A stretch of 38,505 bases of DNA from Peptococcaceae bacterium (GCA_019420345.1 JAHZHI010000042.1:1-38505), one strand, 5' to 3'. Shown: positions 30,997 to 38,505, counted from the first letter of the stretch. Notes: a model not told the origin generated them from the sequence alone. Numbers and translations are program-made.

Positions 30997-31914
30997 CTAT
31001 GCGCTCAGATCGATCACATGCTGCATGCCGCTGTTGTCGGTGGCGATGAGCCGACCGTCCACTTTATCAAGGGTGCAGGCGTTGACAGCGAAGTCCAGGG
31101 TGTAGGTCTTGGTATCGCCGCCGATGGTGGCGGCGTAGAGACGGTTTGGCGCGATGGGGTTGTGCCAAGGGCCGGCGTCTGTGCCGTCGGTGTAATAGAC
31201 GGTGCTGCCATCGACATAGACAGATGATGGGTAAACGCTGGTCAGGTACGTGAGGTAGCCTTCATCCACGCGGAAAAGCGGAACCGGTGAAGCGTTGTCC
31301 TGCCCGTTGCAGGCGATGGCAAGGTAGGTGGTGTCGTTGATGGTGCGGTTCACGCAGATAGCGGTGCCTGGCGCGGCGTCATTCGGCACGTAGCCGTCCG
31401 GCATGGCAAGCGGCTGGATGCCTTCTGCGGTGGCAGCCATGAGCTTCGTGCCAAACACCTGGTATTGGATGCTGTTGCCCTGCGTGATCCAGACGGTGCG
31501 AGTGGCGTTGTCCCAGTAGATGCTGCCGTAAAGCTCCGAAAAATCGCGGGCGGGCAGATAGGTGCGGTCGTTTTTCAGGGTCGGTGCTGTTTCGAAATGA
31601 CCGGTTTTGCCGCCAGCGGTGAAAGCAGTGCTGCCAATGTTCATGGTGACGTCCAAGGTGCCTGCCTTATTGGTGAGATGAATGCTGCCGTCGGGCTGCC
31701 AGTCGGTTTGGTAATGGAGCGCCGTGTTCACCAGACGCAGCGGAATCATTGTGCGCCCGGCGTCGTTGATGTAGGCTTCCCCTGCTTCGGCGCTGCCGCC
31801 AATGTAATGATCGTTGACCAACAGCCGCAGATCGGTGCTGTCGGCCCAGGCGGCGCTCGGCGCCAGCAAAAGCGCTGCGCAGGTCAGACTGGCCAGTACT
31901 TGTTTCCTTTTCAT
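30997..31914 (-). CDS. Secreted stalk-domain protein (305 aa)
   Basis: The fourth ~305-aa member has a signal peptide (MKRKQVLASLTCAALLLAPSAAWA, cleavage before DST). Stalk motifs are NDAGRTMIPLRLVNTALHYQ, DGSIHLTNKAGTLDVTM and RTYLPARDFSELYGSIYWD, and the tail is DGRLIATDNSGMQHVIDLSA. The C-domain (YQVFGTKLMAATAEGIQPL, TYLTSVYPSSVYVDGST) resembles that of gene 23870 more than those of 24862 and 28332, so two subtypes exist and each has one member on each strand. AAAGGAGAGG precedes the ATG at 31914. A LytTR-type promoter lies upstream. Confidence 0.8.
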   Translation of the reverse strand: MKRKQVLASLTCAALLLAPSAAWADSTDLRLLVNDHYIGGSAEAGEAYINDAGRTMIPLRLVNTALHYQTDWQPDGSIHLTNKAGTLDVTMNIGSTAFTAGGKTGHFETAPTLKNDRTYLPARDFSELYGSIYWDNATRTVWITQGNSIQYQVFGTKLMAATAEGIQPLAMPDGYVPNDAAPGTAICVNRTINDTTYLAIACNGQDNASPVPLFRVDEGYLTYLTSVYPSSVYVDGSTVYYTDGTDAGPWHNPIAPNRLYAATIGGDTKTYTLDFAVNACTLDKVDGRLIATDNSGMQHVIDLSA

Positions 31915-31977
31915 GGTGATCCTCTCCTTTGCAATAAACGGTCATCAATCATAGAGACTATTCTGTCTTTTGAGTAG

Positions 31978-32045
31978 ATTATACCACCATTGCTGTCATT
32001 GTGCGTCAATATGGCGCAATCCGTCATTTTTTAGACGTAAACGGC
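31978..32045 (-). promoter_or_regulatory. Candidate LytTR-type promoter of stalk-domain gene 30997-31914
   Basis: On the minus strand GCCGTTTACG starts at 32045, and a degenerate second repeat (GACGGATTGC) starts at 32025, 20 bp on. An extended -10, TGGTATAAT (hexamer 31983-31978), begins 42 bases after the second. No -35 is seen. One half-site is strong and one weak, but the geometry agrees with the other four sites. Confidence 0.52.
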
Positions 32046-32058
32046 AGAAAAGTTGCTG

Positions 32059-32100
32059 CTATTCGCTGTCGTCAGGCCATAGCACGTTCTTTTTTGTCAT
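32059..32100 (-). CDS. Possible 13-aa peptide ORF
   Basis: The minus strand has AGGGAGGGAGAGCC followed by ATG at 32100 and a 13-codon frame (MTKKNVLWPDDSE). The SD is excellent, but the peptide is very short and has no signal or membrane segment. It lies between the terminator of the OmpR-type regulator and the LytTR-type promoter. It could be a leader peptide, a signal precursor or chance. The rest of the 313-base gap 31915-32227 holds the promoter at 31978-32045 and the terminator at 32187. Confidence 0.25.
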   Translation of the reverse strand: MTKKNVLWPDDSE

Positions 32101-32186
32101 GGCTCTCCCTCCCTGATGATTGGCATATAAGGGTGCTTCTTTTATTTTATGCGATAAATATCAACTAAATCTCAAGTTTTGACAAA

Positions 32187-32225
32187 TAAAAAAGAACGTG
32201 TGACTTTTTTTCCACACGTTCTTTT
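32187..32225 (-). terminator. Terminator after the OmpR-family regulator
   Basis: AAAAGAACGTGTG (32190-32202) pairs perfectly with CACACGTTCTTTT (32213-32225) around a 10-base loop. On the minus strand it is followed by TTATTTG. It begins 3 bases after the regulator's stop codon. Confidence 0.88.
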
Positions 32226-32227
32226 AT

Positions 32228-32899
32228 TCAACCGTTCCAGGTGTAGCCGCAGCCCCAAACGGTTTTGATGTATTCATGGGTTGAATATTGGGCAAGCTTC
32301 ATGCGCAGTTTGCTGATGTGTTCCACGACAGTGTCGTTGCTGCCGTTTTTGTCAGGGCCCCAGATGCTGACGTAGAGGTCTTCTTTCGAAAACACGCGGT
32401 TGGGATTGAGCGCCAGTTTTTCGATGAGGTCGTATTCTTTTCGGGTCAGGACGAGAGCCGTGCCGCTGATGGTGACGGTGCGCTTGGCGTGATCGATGGT
32501 CAGCTCGTTTTGGAAGGTGGTGCGCTGTTTGTTTTGCTTGCGCTGATCGCGGCGAATGTGTGCTTCAACGCGGGCGGCCAATTCTTCCATGTCGAAAGGT
32601 TTGACGACGTAGTCATCGGCGCCGACAGAAAAGCCAAAGATTTTTTCGTCGTGTTCGTTTTTGGCGGTCAAAAATAGGATGGGGCACTGAACCTGATCGC
32701 GGATTTTCTGGCACACTTCAAAGCCGTCCATGTCGGGCATCATGACGTCCAATAAAATGATGTCCGGCTCCCAATGGATGAGGTCCAGCGCTTCTTTGCC
32801 GCTTCTGGCTGTGAGCACGTCGTAGCCATAGAGGCGGAAACAGCGTTGGAGAATGCTCAGAATTTCTGGTTCATCGTCCACTGCTAATAGTTTTTTCAT
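32228..32899 (-). CDS. OmpR/PhoB-family response regulator
   Basis: The 223-aa regulator has a receiver domain with D8/D9 (AVDDE), phospho-acceptor D51 (IILLDVMMPDMDG) and the conserved Lys in YVVKPFDMEEL. A winged-helix DNA-binding domain follows (LVLTRKEYDLIEKLALNPNRVFSKEDL, NDTVVEHISKLRMKL, YIKTVWGCGYTW). Length is standard. It follows its kinase after 21 bases. GGAGGTAC precedes the ATG at 32899. Target genes are not evident here. Confidence 0.95.
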   Translation of the reverse strand: MKKLLAVDDEPEILSILQRCFRLYGYDVLTARSGKEALDLIHWEPDIILLDVMMPDMDGFEVCQKIRDQVQCPILFLTAKNEHDEKIFGFSVGADDYVVKPFDMEELAARVEAHIRRDQRKQNKQRTTFQNELTIDHAKRTVTISGTALVLTRKEYDLIEKLALNPNRVFSKEDLYVSIWGPDKNGSNDTVVEHISKLRMKLAQYSTHEYIKTVWGCGYTWNG

Positions 32900-32920
32900 G
32901 GCTGTACCTCCTCTGTGATT

Positions 32921-34054
32921 TTAGTGCACATTGAGCATGATGCGGCACAGGGCGCCGGTATCGTTGTTGGCGATGCTGAACGTGCCGCCGTGTTTATGGC
33001 AGAGCACCTGACAAATATACAGCCCCAATCCAAAATGAACCTGCGGTTCTTCACCTTCACGAACAAAAGGTTCGATGCCGTGTTTGAGGATGTAGTCGCT
33101 GAATCCTGGACCGTTGTCCTGCACGCTGATCATCAGCCGCTGCGACTGGTGACGCATGAAGAGGTCGATGTGGCTGGCATAACGCAGGCTGTTTGTGATG
33201 ATGTTGTCGAGGATGGTGTAAAAGATGTCGGTGTCGAGCTGCAGGGTGGCGGTGTCAGGCTGAACATGACAGGTGATGGTTTTGGTGGTGCCGGCTGTTA
33301 AGAGTTCCAGATGGCGTTTGGTGTCGTCGGCCAGTTTATTGTAAGGTATGGCGGCTGGCTGATACGGTGCTGCTTCCAGCTTGATGGCTTTGCGCATGGC
33401 ATCGATGTTTTTTTCGATGCGGCGCACGTTGTTTTGAATGGCTGGAAAGGATTCGGCGATCATTTCTCGGCTGGCTTCAGGATGCGCCAACAGGCGGCTG
33501 GCGAGGGTGGCTTCGCCGCTGATGACAGTCAGCGGTGTTTTCAAATCGTGGGCAAAGGCCGCCAGCATTTGTTCTTGCATGTTTCGTTCCTGCTTTTGGT
33601 CAGCCATGAGGGTTTCAGTGTTTTTGCGCAGGTGTTCAAAGGCTTGGGCAATTTGGCCAAATTCATCGGCAGAAAAACTGCGCACTTCAAAATCGAGGTC
33701 GTGATTCATGATGCGCTCAGCACCATGGAGCAGCTCGTCGATGGGCGTCTGCCATGTTCTGCGATAGTACCAGGAAAAGAAGAGGTAATAGCAGGTAAAA
33801 AAACAGAGAATGGTGACAGTTGGCTGCACAACACGCAAAATAGCCCATCTTTGTTTTTGCTCTGGAGTAAGGTAGGTTTGCGCAATATCTTCGATGTTTC
33901 CTTGATCATCATATGAAAATGATACTTCGTAATCTGGGTAGAGCCATTCCAGCGTGAAAAACAGAGTAAAAGATATAGCAAAGCTGAGAAAAAAGCTTAG
34001 CAGCATGCCAAGTATCAGGGATTTTTTTAGCGTTGTTGGACGGAATCGCTTCAT
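32921..34054 (-). CDS. Sensor histidine kinase (HisKA, HATPase)
   Basis: The 377-aa kinase has two membrane helices (about 13-37 and 75-95) around a short extracellular loop of about 37 residues. A HAMP-like region (PIDELLHGAERIMNHDLDFEV) follows, then HisKA with H169 in FAHDLKTPLTVISGE. The ATPase domain has an N-box (ILDNIITNSLRYA), the DNGPGF motif and GLGLYICQVL. The short sensor loop suggests sensing in or at the membrane. It is transcribed first, before the regulator, the reverse of the commoner order. A good promoter lies upstream. Confidence 0.94.
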   Translation of the reverse strand: MKRFRPTTLKKSLILGMLLSFFLSFAISFTLFFTLEWLYPDYEVSFSYDDQGNIEDIAQTYLTPEQKQRWAILRVVQPTVTILCFFTCYYLFFSWYYRRTWQTPIDELLHGAERIMNHDLDFEVRSFSADEFGQIAQAFEHLRKNTETLMADQKQERNMQEQMLAAFAHDLKTPLTVISGEATLASRLLAHPEASREMIAESFPAIQNNVRRIEKNIDAMRKAIKLEAAPYQPAAIPYNKLADDTKRHLELLTAGTTKTITCHVQPDTATLQLDTDIFYTILDNIITNSLRYASHIDLFMRHQSQRLMISVQDNGPGFSDYILKHGIEPFVREGEEPQVHFGLGLYICQVLCHKHGGTFSIANNDTGALCRIMLNVH

Positions 34055-34087
34055 GGATGGTCACCACCGTAGTCATCAATTTTTGGT

Positions 34088-34114
34088 TGGCGGAAATGGT
34101 GTTTCCGCCATTTT
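34088..34114. repeat. Hairpin in the leader of the HisKA kinase gene
   Basis: TGGCGGAAA, TGGTG loop, TTTCCGCCA (perfect 9-bp stem), followed by TTTT on the plus strand. It lies between the minus-strand promoter (34125-34153) and the kinase ATG, so it would be in the kinase mRNA leader. On that strand no T-tract follows. Confidence 0.55.
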
Positions 34115-34124
34115 ATCTGAGTTA

Positions 34125-34153
34125 ATTATAATATATCGTTTATTGCTGTACAA
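34125..34153 (-). promoter_or_regulatory. Promoter of the HisKA/OmpR two-component operon
   Basis: On the minus strand TTGTAC (34153-34148), a 17-base spacer and TATAAT (34130-34125), about 70 bases before the kinase start. Confidence 0.68.
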
Positions 34154-34262
34154 GAATGGCAGCGAACGAGAAAAAATGATGGTTTTTCTGTTTTCGATGG
34201 CGAAAAAAGCGGAAAACATGGTAAACTATGGAGAGATTATTACGAAGAAATGAGGGATCATC

Positions 34263-35627
34263 ATGGGTGTGAGCGATACGATTGCTGCAATTATTACGGC
34301 GCCTGGGCGGGCGGCGGTCGGAATTATCCGGTTGAGCGGTCCGGAGGCTGTGGCTGTGGCAGCAGCGGTGTATGAAGGCGGGGCGGATTTGGCGTCCTGC
34401 GCGAGCCACACGATCCATTTTGGCTGGGTGCGCGATCCAGCGAACGGCCGCCGCATTGATGAGGCGCTGTTTTTATTGATGCGCGGGCCAAAGAGCTACA
34501 CCGGCGAGGATGTGGTGGAGATTCAGAGCCACGGCGGCCATGTGTCGACGCAGGAGATTCTGCGGCTTTTGCTGCGCCAGGGGGTGCGGCTGGCCGACGC
34601 TGGCGAGTTCACGAAGCGGGCCTTTATCAACGGTAAGCTGGATTTGACACGCGCCGAAGCGGTGATGGACATTGTGGACGCCGAAAGCGACGCGGCCCTG
34701 TCGCAGGCGCTGGCCCAGAAGAGCGGCGTGCTGGAAGAACGCATTCGCACGGCGCGGGAAGCGGTGCTGGAGTTGGTGGCGTTCATTCAGGCGGACCTGG
34801 ATTATCCCGAGGACGATATTGAACGGCTGAGCGACGAGGAGCTGGCCGAGCGCGTGCAGGCGGTGCGCGGCGATTTAGCGGCGCTGATTGCTACGGCGCA
34901 GCGCGGGCGCATGTTCCGCGAGGGCATCAAGATGGTGATTATGGGCGCGCCAAACGTGGGCAAGTCGAGCCTGCTGAACGCCCTTTTGGGGCGCGAGCGC
35001 GCCATTGTGACGGATATTGCCGGCACAACGCGCGACGTGGTGACGGAGCATTTGACAATTCACGGTGTGCCGGTGGAAATTCTCGACACGGCGGGCATCC
35101 GTGCCACCGATGATCAGATTGAAGCGATCGGCGTGGAACGCGCCAAGGCGGCAAGCCGCGAGGCCGATGTGGTGCTGTATGTGATTGCAGCAGACCGCGG
35201 CCTGAGCGAGGAGGATCGCGAGAGCCTGCAGGCGCTGGCAGGCAAGGCGACGATTCTGGTGGCGAATAAGAGCGATCTGGCGCCAGATGCGGCGCTGCCT
35301 GAGGATGTGCCGACGGTGCGCATTTCTGCCAAACTGCAGGAAGGCATTGAAGCGCTGGAAGAAGCGGTGGCGCATTGCATCTTGGCCGACGAACGCGTGG
35401 GCTCCGGCGACGAGGCGGTGGTTTCGAACGCGCGCCATTTGGCGCTGCTGGAACGCTGCGCCGCAGATTTGGAGAGCTTTTTGGAAGGGCTGTCGCTGGG
35501 CATGAGCAAGGACATTCTTGTGATCGATTTGCAGAACGCCTGGGAAAACCTGGGCTTGATCACTGGCGACACGGCCTCGGAGGATCTCATCGATACGATC
35601 TTCTCGAAATTCTGTTTAGGAAAATAG
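34263..35627 (+). CDS. mnmE: tRNA modification GTPase MnmE
   Basis: With MnmG, this enzyme installs the (carboxymethyl)aminomethyl group at U34 of certain tRNAs. The 454-aa product starts DTIAAIITAPGRAAVGIIRLSG (folate-binding N-domain). Its G domain has G1 GAPNVGKSS (228-236), G3 DTAG and G4 NKSD, and it ends with the family's C-terminal CLGK. GAGGG lies about 8 bases before the ATG at 34263. mnmG follows after 13 bases. In many Bacillota mnmE follows jag; here it is about 34 kb away on the other arm, still oriented away from the origin. Confidence 0.97.
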   Translation: MGVSDTIAAIITAPGRAAVGIIRLSGPEAVAVAAAVYEGGADLASCASHTIHFGWVRDPANGRRIDEALFLLMRGPKSYTGEDVVEIQSHGGHVSTQEILRLLLRQGVRLADAGEFTKRAFINGKLDLTRAEAVMDIVDAESDAALSQALAQKSGVLEERIRTAREAVLELVAFIQADLDYPEDDIERLSDEELAERVQAVRGDLAALIATAQRGRMFREGIKMVIMGAPNVGKSSLLNALLGRERAIVTDIAGTTRDVVTEHLTIHGVPVEILDTAGIRATDDQIEAIGVERAKAASREADVVLYVIAADRGLSEEDRESLQALAGKATILVANKSDLAPDAALPEDVPTVRISAKLQEGIEALEEAVAHCILADERVGSGDEAVVSNARHLALLERCAADLESFLEGLSLGMSKDILVIDLQNAWENLGLITGDTASEDLIDTIFSKFCLGK

Positions 35628-35640
35628 GAGCACTTTTATT

Positions 35641-37536
35641 ATGGAAAGAATATACGATTATCCGACTGCTTACGACGTGATCGTCGTGGGCGGCGGTCAT
35701 GCTGGCTGTGAAGCAGCGCTGGCCTGTGCCAAGCTGGGGCATGAAACGCTGCTGTGTACGATCAGCCTCGATCATATTGCGCTGTTGCCATGCAATCCTT
35801 CCATTGGCGGGCCAGCCAAGGCGCATTTGGTGCGCGAACTGGATGCGCTCGGCGGCAGCATGGGCGAAGTGGCGGACGAATGCCTGATTCAGATGCGTGT
35901 GCTGAACACATCCAAAGGGCCAGCAGTGCATTCGCTGCGCGCGCAGATGGACAAGGAGCTCTATCGCCACACGATGACGAAGCGGCTGGAACATACGGAA
36001 CATTTGACGATCAAGCAGTTCATTGCCGAGGAGCTTTTGATTGAGGACGGCGCTGTCTGCGGCGTGGTGGACCATACGGGGATTGCTTACCATGCCAAGC
36101 GCGTGATTCTCTGCACGGGCACCTATCTCAAGAGCCGCGTCATCATTGGGGAATATAGTGAGCATTCCGGCCCACAGGGGCAGCTGCCAGCGAACCATCT
36201 CTCCGACAGCCTGCGTGCAGCGGGCTTTGATGTGGTGCGCTTCAAAACAGGCACTCCGGCGCGCGTGGATGTGCGCAGTGTGGATTTCAGCAAGATGGAG
36301 GTGCAGCCAAGCGACGCCAACGACATGCACTTTTCCTTTTGGCACAACCATGATTATGACAATGGGCTGGAAAAGGTGAGCTGCCACCTTACGTACACGA
36401 ATGCTGAAACCCACGCCATCATTCGTGCCAATTTGGACCGTTCGCCGCTCTATTCGGGCTTTATTGAAGGCACGGGCCCACGCTACTGCCCATCGATCGA
36501 AGACAAGGTGGTGCGTTTCAGCGACAAGAGCCGCCACCAGCTGTTCATTGAGCCGGAAGGGCTGGGCACGACGGAGCTCTATGTGCAGGGCTTTTCCTCG
36601 AGCCTGCCGATGGATGTGCAGCTGAAGATGATTCATACGCTGCCAGGGCTGGAACACTGCGAAGTGATGCGTCCGGCCTACGCGATCGAGTACGACTTGG
36701 TGGACCCACAGGAGCTGCGTCCAAGCCTCGAGACAAAGCGCGTCAAGGGGCTGTACTGCGCCGGACAGATCAACGGCACCTCGGGCTACGAAGAAGCTGC
36801 GGCCCAGGGGCTGATGGCGGGCATCAATGCGAGCCTGTCGCTGCGCGGGCGCGAGCCGCTGGTGCTGGGGCGCCATGAGGCTTACATCGGCGTGCTGATC
36901 GACGATCTGGTCATCAAGGGCACCAACGAGCCGTACCGCATGCTGACGAGCCGCTGCGAATACCGCCTGCTTTTGCGTGAAGACAACGCAGATCGCCGCC
37001 TTTGCGAGTATGGCCACGAGGTGGGGCTGTTGTCGGATGAAAAGTACGCCCGCTATCAGGCGCGCTGGGCCGCCATCGAAGCTGAAATCGAACGCCTGCG
37101 CACGACGACGGTGCATCCTGACGAGGTGCAGGCGATGCTAGATGCCTGCGAGAGCGAGCCATTGCGTCAGGCAACAAAATTGGAACATCTGCTTAAACGG
37201 CCAATGGTGCACTATGCAGACTTGCTGGCCCATGGCTTTGGCGATGAAACGCTGGCGCCAGAGGTGACGTCGGAAGTAGAAATCATTATTAAATATTCGG
37301 GCTACATCGTGAAACAGCGTGAACAGGTGGCGCGTTCGGAAAAATTGGAGAGCCGCCGCCTGCCGGAGGACATTGTTTACAGCGATGTGACGAACCTGCG
37401 CCTGGAAGCGCGTCAGAAACTGGAAGCTGTGCGTCCAGAAACCGTGGGACAGGCGAGCCGCATTTCCGGCGTAAACCCGGCGGATATTACGGCACTGTTG
37501 GTATGGCTGGAACATCATCGGAGGACGGCACAATGA
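35641..37536 (+). CDS. mnmG: tRNA uridine-5-carboxymethylaminomethyl modification enzyme MnmG (GidA)
   Basis: The 631-aa FAD-dependent partner of MnmE has the dinucleotide-binding motif VVGGGHAGCEAALA near the N-terminus, the signature LLPCNPSIGGPAKAHLVREL, and the second family motif GLYCAGQINGTSGYEEAAAQG. The C-terminal helical region (EVEIIIKYSGYIVKQREQV) is typical. TAGGAG overlaps the mnmE stop, 12 bases before the ATG. The stop overlaps the rsmG start (ATGA). Length is normal. Confidence 0.97.
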   Translation: MERIYDYPTAYDVIVVGGGHAGCEAALACAKLGHETLLCTISLDHIALLPCNPSIGGPAKAHLVRELDALGGSMGEVADECLIQMRVLNTSKGPAVHSLRAQMDKELYRHTMTKRLEHTEHLTIKQFIAEELLIEDGAVCGVVDHTGIAYHAKRVILCTGTYLKSRVIIGEYSEHSGPQGQLPANHLSDSLRAAGFDVVRFKTGTPARVDVRSVDFSKMEVQPSDANDMHFSFWHNHDYDNGLEKVSCHLTYTNAETHAIIRANLDRSPLYSGFIEGTGPRYCPSIEDKVVRFSDKSRHQLFIEPEGLGTTELYVQGFSSSLPMDVQLKMIHTLPGLEHCEVMRPAYAIEYDLVDPQELRPSLETKRVKGLYCAGQINGTSGYEEAAAQGLMAGINASLSLRGREPLVLGRHEAYIGVLIDDLVIKGTNEPYRMLTSRCEYRLLLREDNADRRLCEYGHEVGLLSDEKYARYQARWAAIEAEIERLRTTTVHPDEVQAMLDACESEPLRQATKLEHLLKRPMVHYADLLAHGFGDETLAPEVTSEVEIIIKYSGYIVKQREQVARSEKLESRRLPEDIVYSDVTNLRLEARQKLEAVRPETVGQASRISGVNPADITALLVWLEHHRRTAQ

Positions 37537-38249
37537 GCGAGATCATGACCTTGATCGAACAGGAGCTGGCACCGCGCTTTAGCCTGTCGGCGGCGCAGTG
37601 CGAACAATTTGCGCGCTATTACGCGCTGCTCGTGGATTGGAACAGCCGCATCAATCTGACCGCCATCACGGAGCCGCAGGCGGTGGTGGAGAAGCACTTT
37701 CTCGACAGCCTGCTTCTGCTTGACGACGTGCAGTTCAAGGAGGGCGACACTCTGATTGATGTGGGCACTGGTGCTGGTTTTCCAGGGATTCCGCTGGCGA
37801 TTGTCTGCCCAGGCCTTGAGGTGACGCTGCTGGACAGCCTGCGCAAGCGTGTGACGTTTTTGGAGACGGTGTGCGATGAGCTGGGACTCTCGAATGTGAA
37901 GGCGGCGCACGAACGCGCCGAGCTTTTCGCCAAGCAGCCTGCCCATCGCGATGCCTATGACTGGGCGACGGCGCGCGCAGTGGCGCGGCTGCCGCTTTTG
38001 TGCGAATACTGCCTGCCATTCGTGAAGGCGGGCGGCCACTTTTTGGCCTGCAAAGGGCCGGATGGTGCCGCAGAACTGGCAGAAGCCGACAAAGCCCTGG
38101 CAGCCTTGAACGGCCGCCATAAAGCCACCTATCACCACACCCTGCCTGGCGGCGAAACCCGCGACATTCTCCTCATCGAGAAAACTGCCCCAACACCAAA
38201 ACGCTTCCCACGCAAACCAGGCACAGCCGCAAAATCACCGCTTGTGTAA
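37533..38249 (+). CDS. rsmG: 16S rRNA (guanine527-N7)-methyltransferase RsmG (GidB)
   Basis: The 238-aa SAM-dependent enzyme methylates G527 of 16S rRNA. It has NRINLTAITEPQAVVEKHFLDS, the SAM motif IDVGTGAGFPGIPLAI, VTLLDSLRKRVTFLE and the ARAVARLPLLCEY segment. The ATG at 37533 overlaps the mnmG stop and has GGAGG nine bases upstream; the open frame from 37503 is not needed. Translation is coupled to mnmG. Downstream is a cluster of DnaA boxes and no gene to the window end. Confidence 0.96.
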   Translation: MSEIMTLIEQELAPRFSLSAAQCEQFARYYALLVDWNSRINLTAITEPQAVVEKHFLDSLLLLDDVQFKEGDTLIDVGTGAGFPGIPLAIVCPGLEVTLLDSLRKRVTFLETVCDELGLSNVKAAHERAELFAKQPAHRDAYDWATARAVARLPLLCEYCLPFVKAGGHFLACKGPDGAAELAEADKALAALNGRHKATYHHTLPGGETRDILLIEKTAPTPKRFPRKPGTAAKSPLV

Positions 38250-38286
38250 AACTTTGTTGATGGGCTGGGGAAATCTATTCTAAAGC

Positions 38287-38429
38287 TGTGGAAAACCTGT
38301 TGAGATCTGTGGATTTCTTTTGGGATTATCACGCGATTAGATAGATTATTTTCTGTTTTAAGATGTAATAATGTAATTTCTGTGGATAAAGTGGGAGGAA
38401 AATCCCAATTTTTCAGAAAGTTTTCCACA
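38287..38429. other. Third DnaA-box cluster, downstream of rsmG
   Basis: In 143 bases: TGTGGAAAA (38287), TGTGGATTT (38308), the perfect TGTGGATAA (38381) and TTTTCCACA (38421), with A/T-rich sequence between (38337-38380). No gene is seen from 38250 to the window end. Such a cluster beside mnmG-rsmG recalls origins next to gidA in other bacteria. It may be an old origin part, a DnaA-titrating site or a transcriptional control site. Confidence 0.7.
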
Positions 38430-38505
38430 GCTTTCGATTTTGTTTTATGGGGGGCGAATTTACAATCTAAGTGCAACAAAAAATGACTCATAGAACTTCT
38501 GGTAA

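Noticed and set aside
34125..34191. LytTR-type repeats before the HisKA kinase gene
   Set aside because: A partial match (CTCGTTCGCT) lies near the expected distance, but there is no partner repeat, and the promoter has a good -35 of its own.
35587..37116. A 509-codon frame antisense to mnmG
   Set aside because: Shadow frame; the plus strand is a full MnmG with all signatures.
1..38505. CRISPR array, rRNA or tRNA genes, IS elements, prophage, attachment sites
   Set aside because: Looked for on both strands; no regularly spaced repeats, transposase or integrase motifs, or RNA gene signatures were recognised by eye.

Overview
The window is the chromosomal replication-origin region of a bacterium of the Bacillota, most likely an anaerobe of the Clostridia/Negativicutes type. 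This placement is inferred from four things: the origin gene order, a dnaA flanked on both sides by DnaA boxes, several secreted proteins with copper-amine-oxidase-N (stalk) domains, and a wall-anchored SLH protein. No rRNA, tRNA, IS element, phage or CRISPR array was seen, and nothing in the window fixes genus or species.

Layout. 1-2.7 kb (minus strand): rpmH-rnpA-yidD-yidC-jag, reading away from the origin, with a strong rpmH promoter and an attenuator between rpmH and rnpA. 3.1-5.5 kb: a bipartite oriC made of two DnaA-box clusters around dnaA, ending in a DnaA-trio unwinding element just before dnaN. 5.5-7.8 kb: dnaN-recF, with no S4-domain gene between them. 7.9-12.2 kb: an accessory insert between recF and gyrB holding an EamA transporter, three tiny membrane proteins, a stalk-domain protein and a RelB/RelE toxin-antitoxin pair. 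12.4-16.8 kb: gyrB-gyrA. 17-34 kb: a larger accessory region. It holds an XRE regulator, a roughly 1.3 kaa IdeS-like cysteine peptidase with beta-helix and SLH domains whose signal peptide is broken by a frameshift at a T7 run, an AgrA/AgrC-like LytTR two-component system, four more stalk-domain proteins, two solo HicB proteins, a MntA/HepT toxin-antitoxin pair, a lipoprotein, small membrane proteins and an OmpR-type two-component system. 34.2-38.2 kb: mnmE-mnmG-rsmG, which in many Bacillota lies next to jag but here is on the other arm, followed by a third DnaA-box cluster.

How the parts may work together. Five promoters share one architecture: two direct repeats of a GTCGTTTACG-like element 20-21 bp apart, the second starting 41-42 bp upstream of the -10 hexamer, which in four of the five is an extended -10. 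They lie before the LytTR regulator operon itself, a small membrane protein (9134) and three stalk-domain genes (9536, 23870, and the minus-strand gene starting at 31914). This predicts an autoregulated, possibly cell-density-type LytTR regulon that controls a paralogous family of secreted proteins. No agrB/agrD-like signal genes are visible in the window.

All calls come from reading sequence and translated motifs. No database search was run.
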